Of a stretch of 64,000 nucleotides of DNA, positions 41,461 to 49,850 are shown one piece after another. The notes under the pieces are model-generated. The model made no database searches and was not told the DNA's origin. It was given only the letters and a program-made list of their open reading frames with translations. The translations under genes and the position numbers were made by a program. Each line of letters opens with the position of its first letter. Position 1 is the stretch's first letter. Source of the DNA: Ruminococcus sp. (GTDB lineage: Bacteria > Bacillota > Clostridia > Oscillospirales > Ruminococcaceae); the NCBI GenBank assembly GCA_021199375.1, contig JAJQIB010000005.1:1-64000 (forward strand), written 5' to 3'.

Positions 41461-41613
41461 ATACACAATGACTTACATGAGCTGAGCATATTATGAAAAA
41501 TGATTTACCAGGGCTTGCTGCTGCGAATGTGTTCATATTTTGTTTAGATTGTGCAAAAATCAGGGGCCGTTTTAGTGCATTTATACAAAAATATTTTTTT
41601 TTGTGAAAAGTTA

Positions 41614-41642
41614 TTGACAAACTGCATAGAATGCGCTATAAT
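41614..41642 (+). promoter_or_regulatory. Main promoter of pilin A
   Basis: TTGACA (41614-41619), 17 bp, TATAAT (41637-41642): full consensus. The leader of about 120 nt includes the hairpin ACTTGAGA-ATATA-TCTCAAGT. No comparable promoter is seen before the other two pilin genes. Confidence 0.85.
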
Positions 41643-41732
41643 GAAATTGTCAAAAGGAAAGGGTTAGACGATACAATCCACCTGATTTTGACAAATATTT
41701 TAGGAAGCAACTTGAGAATATATCTCAAGTCT

Positions 41733-41869
41733 TTATAAACAACTATATTTTAAATTTATGGAGGGATTTTTCTATGAAGAAGTCACAGAAAGGTTTTACT
41801 CTGGTTGAGCTAGTTGTAGTTATTGCCATCATCGGCGTTTTGGCAGCTATTCTAGTTCCTTCAATGCTT
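41733..41869. repeat. Pilin inverted repeat, left arm
   Basis: 137 bp identical, base for base, to the reverse complement of 42754-42890. It runs from 41 bp upstream of the start codon to codon 32 of pilin A. A third copy with a 1-bp gap lies at the start of pilin 1. Confidence 0.93.
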
Positions 41870-42277
41870 GGCTATGTTGCTAAGTCCAGACTAAAATCTG
41901 CAAACTCAAACGCAAAGACTGCTTACAACGCTGTAGCAGAATTTATCGCTGACGAAGAAACCAAGGGTTCAGTTGAAGCTTCGATTCTGTCTAATGCTGC
42001 AGGTAGCTTTGATGCTGCAACATCTGGCTCAACAGGTACCGTTCAGTATGTTGTTTACAACGCATTGTCCGATAATGGTGATGAGGCTGGATATGTATAT
42101 GTAATTTATCCTGCTACACTAAACAATGGCAAGACTGATACATGGGTTGTACAGTGGTGTAAGACTGATGGTGGCACAGGTGCTGTAATTGGTCAGTATC
42201 CGGACGCTGTTGATTATGATCAGTGGAACGAGAACGGCAAGGATGCAGTTTGGGGCACTTATTACCAGCCACAGTGA
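41774..42277 (+). CDS. Type IV pilin-like protein (pilin A)
   Basis: 167 aa. Leader MKKSQKG, then the mature start FTLVELVVVIAIIGVLAA with Glu5. The variable domain begins after about residue 32 (LGYVAKSRLKSANSNAK) and ends with VVQWCKTDGG and a YPDAVDYDQWN segment shared in outline with the other two. GGAGGG precedes the ATG. It is the only one of the three with a strong visible promoter, so it is likely the expressed locus. No prepilin peptidase, assembly ATPase or platform gene is in the window. Confidence 0.88.
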   Translation: MKKSQKGFTLVELVVVIAIIGVLAAILVPSMLGYVAKSRLKSANSNAKTAYNAVAEFIADEETKGSVEASILSNAAGSFDAATSGSTGTVQYVVYNALSDNGDEAGYVYVIYPATLNNGKTDTWVVQWCKTDGGTGAVIGQYPDAVDYDQWNENGKDAVWGTYYQPQ

Positions 42278-42309
42278 TATCTGCTGTTAATTGAAACATT
42301 GACTAACAA

Positions 42310-42337
42310 AAAGACCTCGCAAATTTGCGAGGTCTTT
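42310..42337. terminator. Shared terminator between tail-to-tail pilin genes
   Basis: A perfect 28-bp palindrome, AAAGACCTCGCAAA and its complement, followed by GTTTTTT on the plus strand and TTTTTGTTAG on the minus strand. It serves pilin A and pilin B. Confidence 0.9.
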
Positions 42338-42342
42338 GTTTT

Positions 42343-42849
42343 TTACTCAGACGGAGTAGTTGCAGTAAATGATGATCCAGGAGCAACGTCAGAACCAAAT
42401 GTTGTAGAATCATCAAAATTATCCCAATCATACTGTTCAGGATACTGACCAAATAGAGTATCATCAGCTGTCTTTGCCCACTGAACAAAGAAAGAACTAG
42501 AACCATTGATTTTTGCAGCACCAATGTAAACCAGTCCAGCCTCATCACCATTGTCAGCTAATGCATCATAAACGACATCCTGAACACCAGAACCTGATGA
42601 CTTCGCATCATAAGAACTACCTGCCATACCAGAAATCACTGATGCCTGTACGCTTCCCTGTGTTACCTCATCAGCAACATACTCAGCGATAGCATTGTAA
42701 GCGGTCTTTGCGTTTGAGTTTGCAGATTTTAGTCTGGACTTCTTAACATAGTTAAGCATTGAAGGAACTAGAATAGCTGCCAAAACGCCGATGATGGCAA
42801 TAACTACAACTAGCTCAACCAGAGTAAAACCTTTCTGTGACTTCTTCAT
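42343..42849 (-). CDS. Type IV pilin-like protein (pilin B)
   Basis: 168 aa, tail-to-tail with pilin A. The leader and helix match A and pilin 1 exactly. The next stretch NYVKKSRLKSANSNAK matches pilin 1 more than A, and the C-terminal domain differs from both while keeping DNGDEAG and QYPEQYDWDNFD. The start is at MKKSQKG behind GGAGGG; a longer frame runs 23 codons upstream without support. No good promoter is visible upstream, so it may be silent in this orientation. Confidence 0.85.
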   Translation of the reverse strand: MKKSQKGFTLVELVVVIAIIGVLAAILVPSMLNYVKKSRLKSANSNAKTAYNAIAEYVADEVTQGSVQASVISGMAGSSYDAKSSGSGVQDVVYDALADNGDEAGLVYIGAAKINGSSSFFVQWAKTADDTLFGQYPEQYDWDNFDDSTTFGSDVAPGSSFTATTPSE

Positions 42850-42890
42850 AGAAAAATCCCTCCATAAATTTAAAATATAGTTGTTTATAA
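42754..42890. repeat. Pilin inverted repeat, right arm
   Basis: Reverse complement of 41733-41869 without a mismatch. Recombination between the arms would invert about 0.9 kb, exchanging the variable ends of pilins A and B. Confidence 0.93.
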
Positions 42891-42924
42891 TGACTGCATG
42901 ATGAAAAAAACACGCCAAAGGGTA

Positions 42925-42953
42925 TTGAAAAAGAAAAAAAAGTGTGGTATAAT
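42925..42953 (+). promoter_or_regulatory. Promoter of the SLOG/DUF1273 gene
   Basis: TTGAAA (42925-42930), 17 bp, TATAAT (42948-42953), 42 bp before the start codon. Confidence 0.78.
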
Positions 42954-42994
42954 AAAATCTGTAGCTATAGGATTTGAGTTAGGGGGTAGGCTTT

Positions 42995-43552
42995 TTGGGA
43001 TTTTTGAATGCTGATGGAAAAAGCTTGATTGACAGCGATAAAATTGATATTATTCCCGAAAAAACCTGCTGCTTTACTGGACATCGCCCTAAGGATTTGC
43101 CTAACGGTGCTAGCTATCTGCTGCTGCGCACTAGGGTGCTTGAGCATGTCACAAGCCTTATTGCTGAGGGAATTGACACGTTTATTACAGGCATGGCGCC
43201 AGGCTTTGACCTTATGGCTGCCGATATTTTGATAAATGAGCCGTGTGTTAAGGGGCGGTGCAGAACCATCTGCGCTATTCCCTATCTAGGTCAGCTCGAA
43301 CAGATGCATAGTCCGCGCGACAGAGCCTTGTATCAAGCGACAATAGCTAGCTCAGATTGCGTGGTGTGCTTTTTTAACACTCAGACAAAGGGCTGCTACA
43401 AGGTTAGAAACCAATTTATGGTAAACTACTCTGGCACAGTTATAGCCTACCTGCGAACCGATAAGCAGCACAGCGGCACAATGCAAACCGTGAATATGGC
43501 AAAAAGAGCGAATCGCAGGGTTATAATACTTGACGAAACTATTTTTGGATGA
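42995..43552 (+). CDS. SLOG family protein (DUF1273, YpsA-like)
   Basis: 185 aa with a Rossmann-like SLOG fold. CCFTGHRPKDLP near the start and the ITGMAPGFDLMAADIL segment are the ligand-binding motifs shared with YpsA and DprA relatives. The family is linked to nucleotide-signal sensing and, in Bacillus, to cell-division effects; the ligand is unknown. The TTG start is supported by AGGGGG 8-10 bp upstream. Confidence 0.82.
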   Translation: MGFLNADGKSLIDSDKIDIIPEKTCCFTGHRPKDLPNGASYLLLRTRVLEHVTSLIAEGIDTFITGMAPGFDLMAADILINEPCVKGRCRTICAIPYLGQLEQMHSPRDRALYQATIASSDCVVCFFNTQTKGCYKVRNQFMVNYSGTVIAYLRTDKQHSGTMQTVNMAKRANRRVIILDETIFG

Positions 43553-43572
43553 AGAAAGGCAAGGTATGAAAA

Positions 43573-44508
43573 ATGGCAGCTTCTGCTAATAAAAAGAAAA
43601 AGAAGAAACGCTCGCAAGCACCTGTGGCACTGGTGTACTTTATCACACTGCTTATATTTCTGGGCGTTTTTGGAGTTATAGCATATCAGATAATCGATAG
43701 ACTAACAAACACCGAGGAGGAAACGGTAGACTATTCCGACACCTATATAGACTCCTACAATACGCTTTACGCAAGAGTGAATAACTCAGGCGTGCTAAGC
43801 GATTTATCGGTGATTAGAGTGTGCCCCGAGCAGGGCAAGATTATAGTTATCCCGCTTTCAGCGCTTACCCTTACAGGCGATGGAACGACCTTCCGTGAGG
43901 TGTACGAGGAGGGCGGCATAAGACAGCTTCAAACTGCTGTAGATGAAACGCTTGTAATTTCGACCGATTACTACATGACGGTATCAAACCAGGCGTTTGA
44001 GGATATAGCCGACATAATCGGCGGCTTTGTCTACACCCCCGATGAGGAGCTGTATAAGCTTGCAGATGAGGACGAGAACGATATATCGCTGCGAGCAAAC
44101 GAGTCGGTGACTCTTACAGGCAGACAGATCAGGCTAATTTGTCAGACGTCGGTTTTCTCAGAGGGCAGACAGAGCAATGTCGAGTTTTTGGGACTGGCGC
44201 TTACAAACCTCATAAACAACGCCTTCGATCAGGTAGATCTTACCACAAGCTGCCTCGATGTGTTCTATAACAAGCTAGTTGCAGGCGGAGCGACAAACCT
44301 CACCGAGAATGATTTTTCAGAGCTAAAGGTGTATCTAAAGTCGATGATAAACAACCAGGAGGAGCCCGCCGTAAGCATGATTCCTGAGGGCACCTGGAAC
44401 GAGGATAACGATAAGTTTGAGCTCTCCACCGAGTTTAAGCAGGAGGTTTATGACGAGATGGAGGCTACAAAGAGCGAAGCGAAGAGTGAAAGCGCTGCTG
44501 CGGAATAA
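43573..44508 (+). CDS. LCP-like (LytR-CpsA-Psr) membrane protein, possibly degenerate
   Basis: 311 aa. A basic cytoplasmic start (NKKKKKKR) is followed by one membrane helix (about 20-42) and an extracellular domain that resembles the LCP fold of enzymes attaching glycopolymers to peptidoglycan. KIIVIPLSALT occupies the place of the usual SIPRDTYV, so the conserved Arg-Asp is missing. TDYYMTVSNQAFEDIADIIGG matches the family. EGRQSNVEFL fits the later Arg/Gln motif. It may be a non-catalytic or altered member. Acidic C-terminal tail. Confidence 0.65.
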   Translation: MAASANKKKKKKRSQAPVALVYFITLLIFLGVFGVIAYQIIDRLTNTEEETVDYSDTYIDSYNTLYARVNNSGVLSDLSVIRVCPEQGKIIVIPLSALTLTGDGTTFREVYEEGGIRQLQTAVDETLVISTDYYMTVSNQAFEDIADIIGGFVYTPDEELYKLADEDENDISLRANESVTLTGRQIRLICQTSVFSEGRQSNVEFLGLALTNLINNAFDQVDLTTSCLDVFYNKLVAGGATNLTENDFSELKVYLKSMINNQEEPAVSMIPEGTWNEDNDKFELSTEFKQEVYDEMEATKSEAKSESAAAE

Positions 44509-44565
44509 ATTTTCAGTAAGTTAACAGAATATTCACAAACTGACGAGAAAATTTCCTTTTGCCTC

Positions 44566-44594
44566 TTGAAATTTGCCGCAAAAGGTGGTATAAT
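44566..44594 (+). promoter_or_regulatory. Promoter of the rimP-nusA-infB operon
   Basis: TTGAAA (44566-44571), 17 bp, TATAAT (44589-44594). Confidence 0.8.
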
Positions 44595-44610
44595 AATATC
44601 AATACTTGAG

Positions 44611-44638
44611 AAAGGACCGATTGAAAAATCGGTCTTTT
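44611..44638 (+). terminator. Leader terminator (attenuator) before rimP
   Basis: AAAGGACCGAT pairs with ATCGGTCTTTT, ending in a T-run, about 20 nt after the promoter's start site and 47 nt before rimP. NusA autoregulation through such a leader is plausible, since NusA stimulates pausing and termination. Confidence 0.7.
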
Positions 44639-44685
44639 GATTTGTTTAACATGGTAATATGGTAACGATTGAAGGGAGTGAAGGA

Positions 44686-45168
44686 ATGAACACGGTTGAA
44701 AGGGCAACAGAGCTTGCAGAGCCGCTTTGCGAAAGGCTTGGACTGTTTTTGTGGGACGTGCGCTTTGAAAAGGAGGGCGCAATGTGGTATCTGAGAATCT
44801 TCATCGACCGAGATGAGGGTGTGGATATGGACATATGCGAGCAGTTTTCAAGAGAGTACAACGAGCTGCTTGATGCAGAGGATTTCATCACACAAAACTA
44901 TGTCTTTGAGGCAGGAAGTCCGGGACTTGGACGAAAGCTAACAAAGCGTGAGCATTTTGAGGTGTGCGCAGGTGACGAGGTACGAGTTACCCTCTACAGT
45001 GCTATAAATGGCGAAAAGAGCTTTGTGGGCTTGCTTGACGAGCCGAATGATAAAGGCTTTACCCTTGTAACGCAGTGCGACGATGAGGGGAATGCAACCG
45101 AAAGTATGACACTAACCTACAAAGAGTGCAGCTCGGTGAGATTAAATGATGACGCTTATTTAATGTAA
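44686..45168 (+). CDS. rimP: Ribosome maturation factor RimP
   Basis: 160-aa 30S assembly factor. An N-terminal alpha/beta domain (LGLFLWDVRFEKEGAMWYLRIFIDRDEGVDMDIC, then the FEAGSPGLGRKL motif) is followed by an SH3-like C-terminal domain. The ATG at 44686 follows GAAGGGAG; an in-frame ATG nine codons earlier lacks a site. First gene of the translation operon. Confidence 0.93.
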   Translation: MNTVERATELAEPLCERLGLFLWDVRFEKEGAMWYLRIFIDRDEGVDMDICEQFSREYNELLDAEDFITQNYVFEAGSPGLGRKLTKREHFEVCAGDEVRVTLYSAINGEKSFVGLLDEPNDKGFTLVTQCDDEGNATESMTLTYKECSSVRLNDDAYLM

Positions 45169-45193
45169 ATATAAACGAAAGGGCAGGATAAAA

Positions 45194-46321
45194 ATGAACA
45201 GCGAAATTTTCGATGCGTTAGAGCTTATGGCTCAGGAAAACAGAATTGAGATGCAGGCATTGGTAGAAATTATCGAGCAGGGAATCTCAAAGGCAATTAA
45301 GCGCGACCATCCCGGATGTGACAACATCAGAGTGGAAATAAATCCCGAAACGCAGGTGTTTGAGATGGGAATACTCAAGCTTGTGGTGGATGACGAGCCG
45401 CTTGACGACAATAATGAAATAAACATAGACGAGGCAAGAACTATAGATCCCGATTGTCATGTAGGCGGTATGTGCCTTATACAGGTGCCTGCTGAAACCT
45501 TCGGAAGAGTTGCAGTTCAAAATGCAAAGCAGCAGATAAGACATGAGATGAAGAATCACGAAAGAGAGCGCCTTATTGCACAGTTTAAGGATAATCTTTA
45601 TGAATGCCTTACCGCAAAGGTCGAGAAAATCGAGGGCAGAACGGGAAATGCAGTGCTAAGCTATGGCAAGAGCGAGCTGTATTTGGTTCGTCAAGAGCAG
45701 ATTCCCGGAGAGGTGCTAAGACCCGGAGATCTGATAAAGATTTATGTTGTAGGAATTGCAAATCCCGAAAAGAAGCCTTCGCTTAAGATTTCACGTACGC
45801 ACAAGGATTTAGTTAAGCGCTTGTTTGAAAACGAGGTTCCTGAAATCGCAGACGGCACGGTTGAGGTTAAGGCTATATCGAGAGTTGCGGGCTCACGCTC
45901 AAAGATGGCGGTTAAGAGCAATGACAAGAATGTAGATGCTATCGGAGCCTGCATAGGACCGAAAAAGTCGAGAATTACAGCAGTAGTACGTGAGCTAAAT
46001 GGCGAGAAGATAGACATCATTCCCTACAGTGATGATCCAGAGGAGTTTATAGCCAGAGCGCTTGCTCCGGCGCAGGTAATGAAGGTTACAATAAATGAGA
46101 TGAGTGAGAATCCAGCCTGCAGAGTTGTGGTTCCCGCAAATCAGCTTTCGCTTGCAATAGGAAACAAGGGACAGAATGCTCGCCTCGCGGCGGGACTTAC
46201 CGGATATAAGATTGACATTATATCTGACCTTCAGGAGCAGGAGCTTTTACAGAGCCTTGATGAGGATGAAAGCGATCTTATAGCGGACGATGAGCCGATT
46301 GCCCAGGAGAGCGATGTGTAA
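45194..46321 (+). CDS. nusA: Transcription termination/antitermination factor NusA
   Basis: 375 aa, the short Firmicutes form without the acidic repeat domains of E. coli NusA. The N-terminal RNA polymerase-binding domain (about 1-130), S1 domain (about 135-200), and two KH domains (RVAGSRSKMAV...DAIGACIGPKKSRI and VVVPANQLSLAIGNKGQNARLA) are in order. The tail is acidic. The stop overlaps the start of ylxR. Confidence 0.95.
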   Translation: MNSEIFDALELMAQENRIEMQALVEIIEQGISKAIKRDHPGCDNIRVEINPETQVFEMGILKLVVDDEPLDDNNEINIDEARTIDPDCHVGGMCLIQVPAETFGRVAVQNAKQQIRHEMKNHERERLIAQFKDNLYECLTAKVEKIEGRTGNAVLSYGKSELYLVRQEQIPGEVLRPGDLIKIYVVGIANPEKKPSLKISRTHKDLVKRLFENEVPEIADGTVEVKAISRVAGSRSKMAVKSNDKNVDAIGACIGPKKSRITAVVRELNGEKIDIIPYSDDPEEFIARALAPAQVMKVTINEMSENPACRVVVPANQLSLAIGNKGQNARLAAGLTGYKIDIISDLQEQELLQSLDEDESDLIADDEPIAQESDV

Positions 46322-46605
46322 TGAAGCAGCAGCGGCAGAAGAAAATTCCGACACGGATGTGTCTTGGCTGCTCGCAGATGAAGCCTAAGCGTGAGATGAT
46401 TCGTGTTGTAAAGCCTAAAGAGGGCGAGATTTCGATTGACCTTACGGGAAAGAAATCGGGACGCGGAGCATACATCTGTAAGGATGTCGAATGTTTTAAC
46501 AAGGCTCGTAAGGCTCATAGGTTTGAAAAGGCATTTAGCTGTACGATAAGCGAGCAGGTTTATGATGAAATGGAGCGTGAACTAAAAAATGGGAGCGCAG
46601 AATAA
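46321..46605 (+). CDS. rnpM: YlxR/RnpM family RNA-binding protein
   Basis: 94 aa with the family motifs RMCLGCSQMKPKREMIRVV and GKKSGRGAYICKD. In Bacillus this protein (YlxR, renamed RnpM) binds RNase P RNA and modulates its activity. It overlaps nusA by 1 bp and the next gene by 17 bp. Confidence 0.9.
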   Translation: MKQQRQKKIPTRMCLGCSQMKPKREMIRVVKPKEGEISIDLTGKKSGRGAYICKDVECFNKARKAHRFEKAFSCTISEQVYDEMERELKNGSAE

Positions 46606-46933
46606 TAAGAGTGGACTAATAAGCATCTGTCGAAAGGCGGGAAGGCTTAAAAGCGGCATGGATATGGTAAAGGGCGCACTCGATTCGGGTGAGGCAAAGG
46701 AAGCATTTGTGACGAAGGATTTATCTGAAAAGTCACTCAAAGAGGTGCGATTTTGCTGTGCTAAAAACGAAGCTAGGGTGTTTATGCTCGACATGACCAT
46801 GCAGCAGGTGGCGGATGCTATGGGTAAGAGAACGGGAATTTTGGCGGTGTGCGATTCAGGCTTTGCAAAGTCGATGAGGAAGGGCGCCGAGGAAATTTCG
46901 ACGGACATAAGTGAATTTTACAGTGAGATATAA
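46589..46933 (+). CDS. L7Ae-family ribosomal protein YlxQ
   Basis: 114 aa, a kink-turn RNA-binding fold of the L7Ae/L30e/S12e/Gadd45 family. [29 protein letters not shown] is the usual RNA-binding front. It sits in its conserved place between ylxR and infB. Confidence 0.88.
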   Translation: MGAQNNKSGLISICRKAGRLKSGMDMVKGALDSGEAKEAFVTKDLSEKSLKEVRFCCAKNEARVFMLDMTMQQVADAMGKRTGILAVCDSGFAKSMRKGAEEISTDISEFYSEI

Positions 46934-46944
46934 GGAGGCTGCCT

Positions 46945-49428
46945 ATGAAGACGGTAAAATATAAGCTTTCGGAGCTTGCAAAGGATATTGGCGTAGCGTC
47001 AAATGACGTGATTGAGCTTTTAACAAGGCTTGATGGCGGTGAGGCTAAAAAGACCGGAGCAATGCTTACGAGTGATGAGGTAAATTATGTGCTTGAATAC
47101 TACACTCAAAAGGCGGCAGCACCGAATTTTGATGAGTTTTTTGCAAACAATGTGAAGCCTGAGCCTAAAAAGCCAAAGGCAGACAAAAAGCCTAAGGAAA
47201 ATGCTGACAAAAAGGCGAAGGAGGAGCAAAAGCCCAATCCTAAGTCGGAGAAGCCTAAGGCTGATGTAAAGCCCAAGGTTGAGGAAAAGCCAAAGGCTGA
47301 GGAGGCACCAAAGCTAGGAGCTAAGCCTAAAAAGGAAAAGCAAAAGGCGAAGGCAAAGCCTAAGGGCGAAAGACGTGCGCTTGTCGGAAAGAGCGAGGGA
47401 AATGACAAGGGCTACACTGTATCAAATGAGGGAGATAAGAAAAGCAGCTATCGCACCGTTGATACACGTGGAAGCTATGTTGAGCTTGATAAGTACAATG
47501 AGAAGTACGATAATATGGCAATCTCGAAGCAGGGCGGCGGCAAAAAGCGTGATAACTATACCAAAAAGCAGAAGATTACCCAGAAGTCGCAGCAGCATAA
47601 GAAGCAGCAGTTTTCACACAAGCGTGAAACCGAGGCTGAGAAGCTAAAGCGCCTAGAGCTTGAGCGTGCAAGAAAGCAGCAGCTTAAGGTTATGATCCCC
47701 GATGAAATCGTGGTATCTGAGCTTGCGAGCAGGCTAAAGGTTACGGCTACTGAGGTTGTAAAGAAGCTTATGGGGCTTGGCGTCATGGCGACACTAAACG
47801 AAACCATAGATTTTGATACCGCTGCACTTGTAGCTGAGGAGCTTGGAGCAAAGGTTGAAAAAGAGGTCATTGTAACTATAGAGGAGCGTCTTATTACAGA
47901 TGAGGAGGATGCGCCCGAAAGCCTTAAGGAGCGCTGCCCTGTTGTAGTTGTAATGGGACACGTTGACCACGGTAAGACCTCAATACTTGACAGAATCAGA
48001 AATGCACATATAGCAGACGGTGAGGCTGGCGGAATTACTCAGCACATCGGTGCATATCAGGTGTACTATAATAATAGTAAAATAACATTCCTTGACACCC
48101 CAGGACATGAGGCGTTTACTGCTATGCGTGCAAGAGGTGCAGATATTACAGATATTGCAGTGCTTGTAGTTGCGGCAGATGATGGAATTATGCCTCAGAC
48201 AATAGAGTCGATTAACCATGCAAAGGCTGCGGGCGTTCAGGTAATAGTTGCCATAAACAAGATGGATAAGGAAGGAGCAAATCCTGACAGAATTAAGCAG
48301 CAGCTTACAGAATACGACCTAGTTTGCGAGGATTGGGGCGGAGATGTTATATGTGTTCCCGTATCGGCTAAGACCGGTGAGGGAATTGACAATCTGCTAG
48401 AGAGCATACTTTTAGTAGCGGATGTAGCTGAGCTTAAGGCAAATCCCGACAAGCTTGCGAAGGGTGCGGTAATAGAGGCTCGCCTTGACAAGGGCAAGGG
48501 TCCTGTTGCTACGCTTTTGGTACAGGAGGGAACTCTTAAGAAGGGCGATGTAATAATTGCAGGTACGGCAGTCGGCAGAGTAAGAACCATGACTAATGAC
48601 AAGGGACGCTCGATTGATAAGGCAGGTCCTTCAACGCCGGTTGAGATTACAGGACTTGCAGAGGTTCCCGGAGCAGGAGATCAGTTTAACGCCGTAGAGG
48701 ACGAAAAGCTTGCAAGAGAGCTTGTTGAGCAGAGAAAGCAGCAGGCTAAGGAGGAGGTATTTAGTCACTACACTAAGGTAACGCTTGATAACCTATTCAG
48801 CCAGATTTCTGAAGGCGAAATGAAGGAGCTTCCAATTATCGTCAAGGCTGACGTTCAGGGCTCAGCTGAAGCGGTTAAGCAGTCGCTCGAAAAGCTGACA
48901 AATGACGAGGTAAGAGTAAAGGTTATACACAGCGCAGTTGGTGCGGTAAGCGAGTCGGATGTTATGCTTGCAAATGCATCAAACGCTATAATAGTAGGCT
49001 TTAACGTTCGTCCGGATCCTGTAGCTAAGGAGCAGGCGGAGCGTGACGGAGTTGACATTCGTCTGTACAGAATTATATATGACGCAATAGAGGAAATTGA
49101 AACGGCTATGAAGGGTATGCTTGCACCTAAATATCGTGAGGTTGATACTGCTCGTGTTGAGGTTAGACAGGTATACAAGATTTCAGGCGTTGGCTCGGTA
49201 GCGGGTGCGTATGTACAAAGCGGAAGGCTTGGCAGAAGCGACCTTATTAGAATTGTTCGTGACGGAATAATCATAGCGGACGATAAGATGAGCAGTCTAA
49301 AGCGCTTTAAGGACGATGTTAAGGAGGTCGCAGAGGGCTTTGAGTGTGGAATTACGCTAGAGAAGTTTGGCGACTTTAAAGAGGGCGATGTTTTTGAGGC
49401 GTATATCATGGAGGAGTACAGAGATTAA
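46945..49428 (+). CDS. infB: Translation initiation factor IF-2
   Basis: 827 aa. A small N-terminal IF2N helix-turn domain is followed by a long Lys/Glu/Pro-rich linker (about 75-230), a second IF2N domain, and the GTPase: G1 [10 protein letters not shown]3 DTPGHEAF, G4 NKMD, G5 SAKTG. Domains II to IV bind the ribosome and the initiator tRNA. It starts 11 bp after ylxQ behind AAGGAGG and ends overlapping rbfA. Confidence 0.97.
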   Translation: MKTVKYKLSELAKDIGVASNDVIELLTRLDGGEAKKTGAMLTSDEVNYVLEYYTQKAAAPNFDEFFANNVKPEPKKPKADKKPKENADKKAKEEQKPNPKSEKPKADVKPKVEEKPKAEEAPKLGAKPKKEKQKAKAKPKGERRALVGKSEGNDKGYTVSNEGDKKSSYRTVDTRGSYVELDKYNEKYDNMAISKQGGGKKRDNYTKKQKITQKSQQHKKQQFSHKRETEAEKLKRLELERARKQQLKVMIPDEIVVSELASRLKVTATEVVKKLMGLGVMATLNETIDFDTAALVAEELGAKVEKEVIVTIEERLITDEEDAPESLKERCPVVVVMGHVDHGKTSILDRIRNAHIADGEAGGITQHIGAYQVYYNNSKITFLDTPGHEAFTAMRARGADITDIAVLVVAADDGIMPQTIESINHAKAAGVQVIVAINKMDKEGANPDRIKQQLTEYDLVCEDWGGDVICVPVSAKTGEGIDNLLESILLVADVAELKANPDKLAKGAVIEARLDKGKGPVATLLVQEGTLKKGDVIIAGTAVGRVRTMTNDKGRSIDKAGPSTPVEITGLAEVPGAGDQFNAVEDEKLARELVEQRKQQAKEEVFSHYTKVTLDNLFSQISEGEMKELPIIVKADVQGSAEAVKQSLEKLTNDEVRVKVIHSAVGAVSESDVMLANASNAIIVGFNVRPDPVAKEQAERDGVDIRLYRIIYDAIEEIETAMKGMLAPKYREVDTARVEVRQVYKISGVGSVAGAYVQSGRLGRSDLIRIVRDGIIIADDKMSSLKRFKDDVKEVAEGFECGITLEKFGDFKEGDVFEAYIMEEYRD

Positions 49429-49820
49429 TGGCAGGGTATAAATATCAGCGCATGGCTCAGGACATAAGAAGAATTGTCTATGGCAAAATGCGTGAGCTTA
49501 AGGACCCAAGAGTAGGTGGCGGTGAAACGCTAACTGTGACAAGAGTTGAGGTGTCGCACGACGGCTCAAGCTGTAAGGTGTATGTATCAGACTTAAGAAG
49601 CGGAGAGAACACTGAAAATGCAGTCAAGGGTCTTACAAGTGCCACAGGGATATTTAAGCGTGAGATTTCAAATGTGCTGGGACTAAGAAAGTGCCCTGAC
49701 ATTAAATTCATAGCTGATACCTCAGGCGAGAGCTCGGCTCGAATTTACGAAAAGCTCAAGGGAATTAAGCAGGAGCTTGACGAAAAGGAAAGCAAGCAAG
49801 AGGATGATGGGCATCAATAA
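49428..49820 (+). CDS. rbfA: Ribosome-binding factor A
   Basis: 130-aa KH-type protein for 30S maturation. The motif DPRVGGGETLTVTRVEVSHDGSSCKVYVS and a later LRKCPDIKFIADTS are typical. The acidic lysine-rich tail is longer than average. Its ATG overlaps the infB stop. Confidence 0.93.
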   Translation: MAGYKYQRMAQDIRRIVYGKMRELKDPRVGGGETLTVTRVEVSHDGSSCKVYVSDLRSGENTENAVKGLTSATGIFKREISNVLGLRKCPDIKFIADTSGESSARIYEKLKGIKQELDEKESKQEDDGHQ

Positions 49821-49850
49821 TAAGGCTTTTTGAGAGGGGAGCTGATCGAA

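Noticed and set aside
41494-41607. 37-codon reading frame after the upstream pilin promoter
   Set aside because: No ribosome-binding site, Phe-rich tail from a T-run, and overlap with the pilin A promoter; kept only as a possible RNA.
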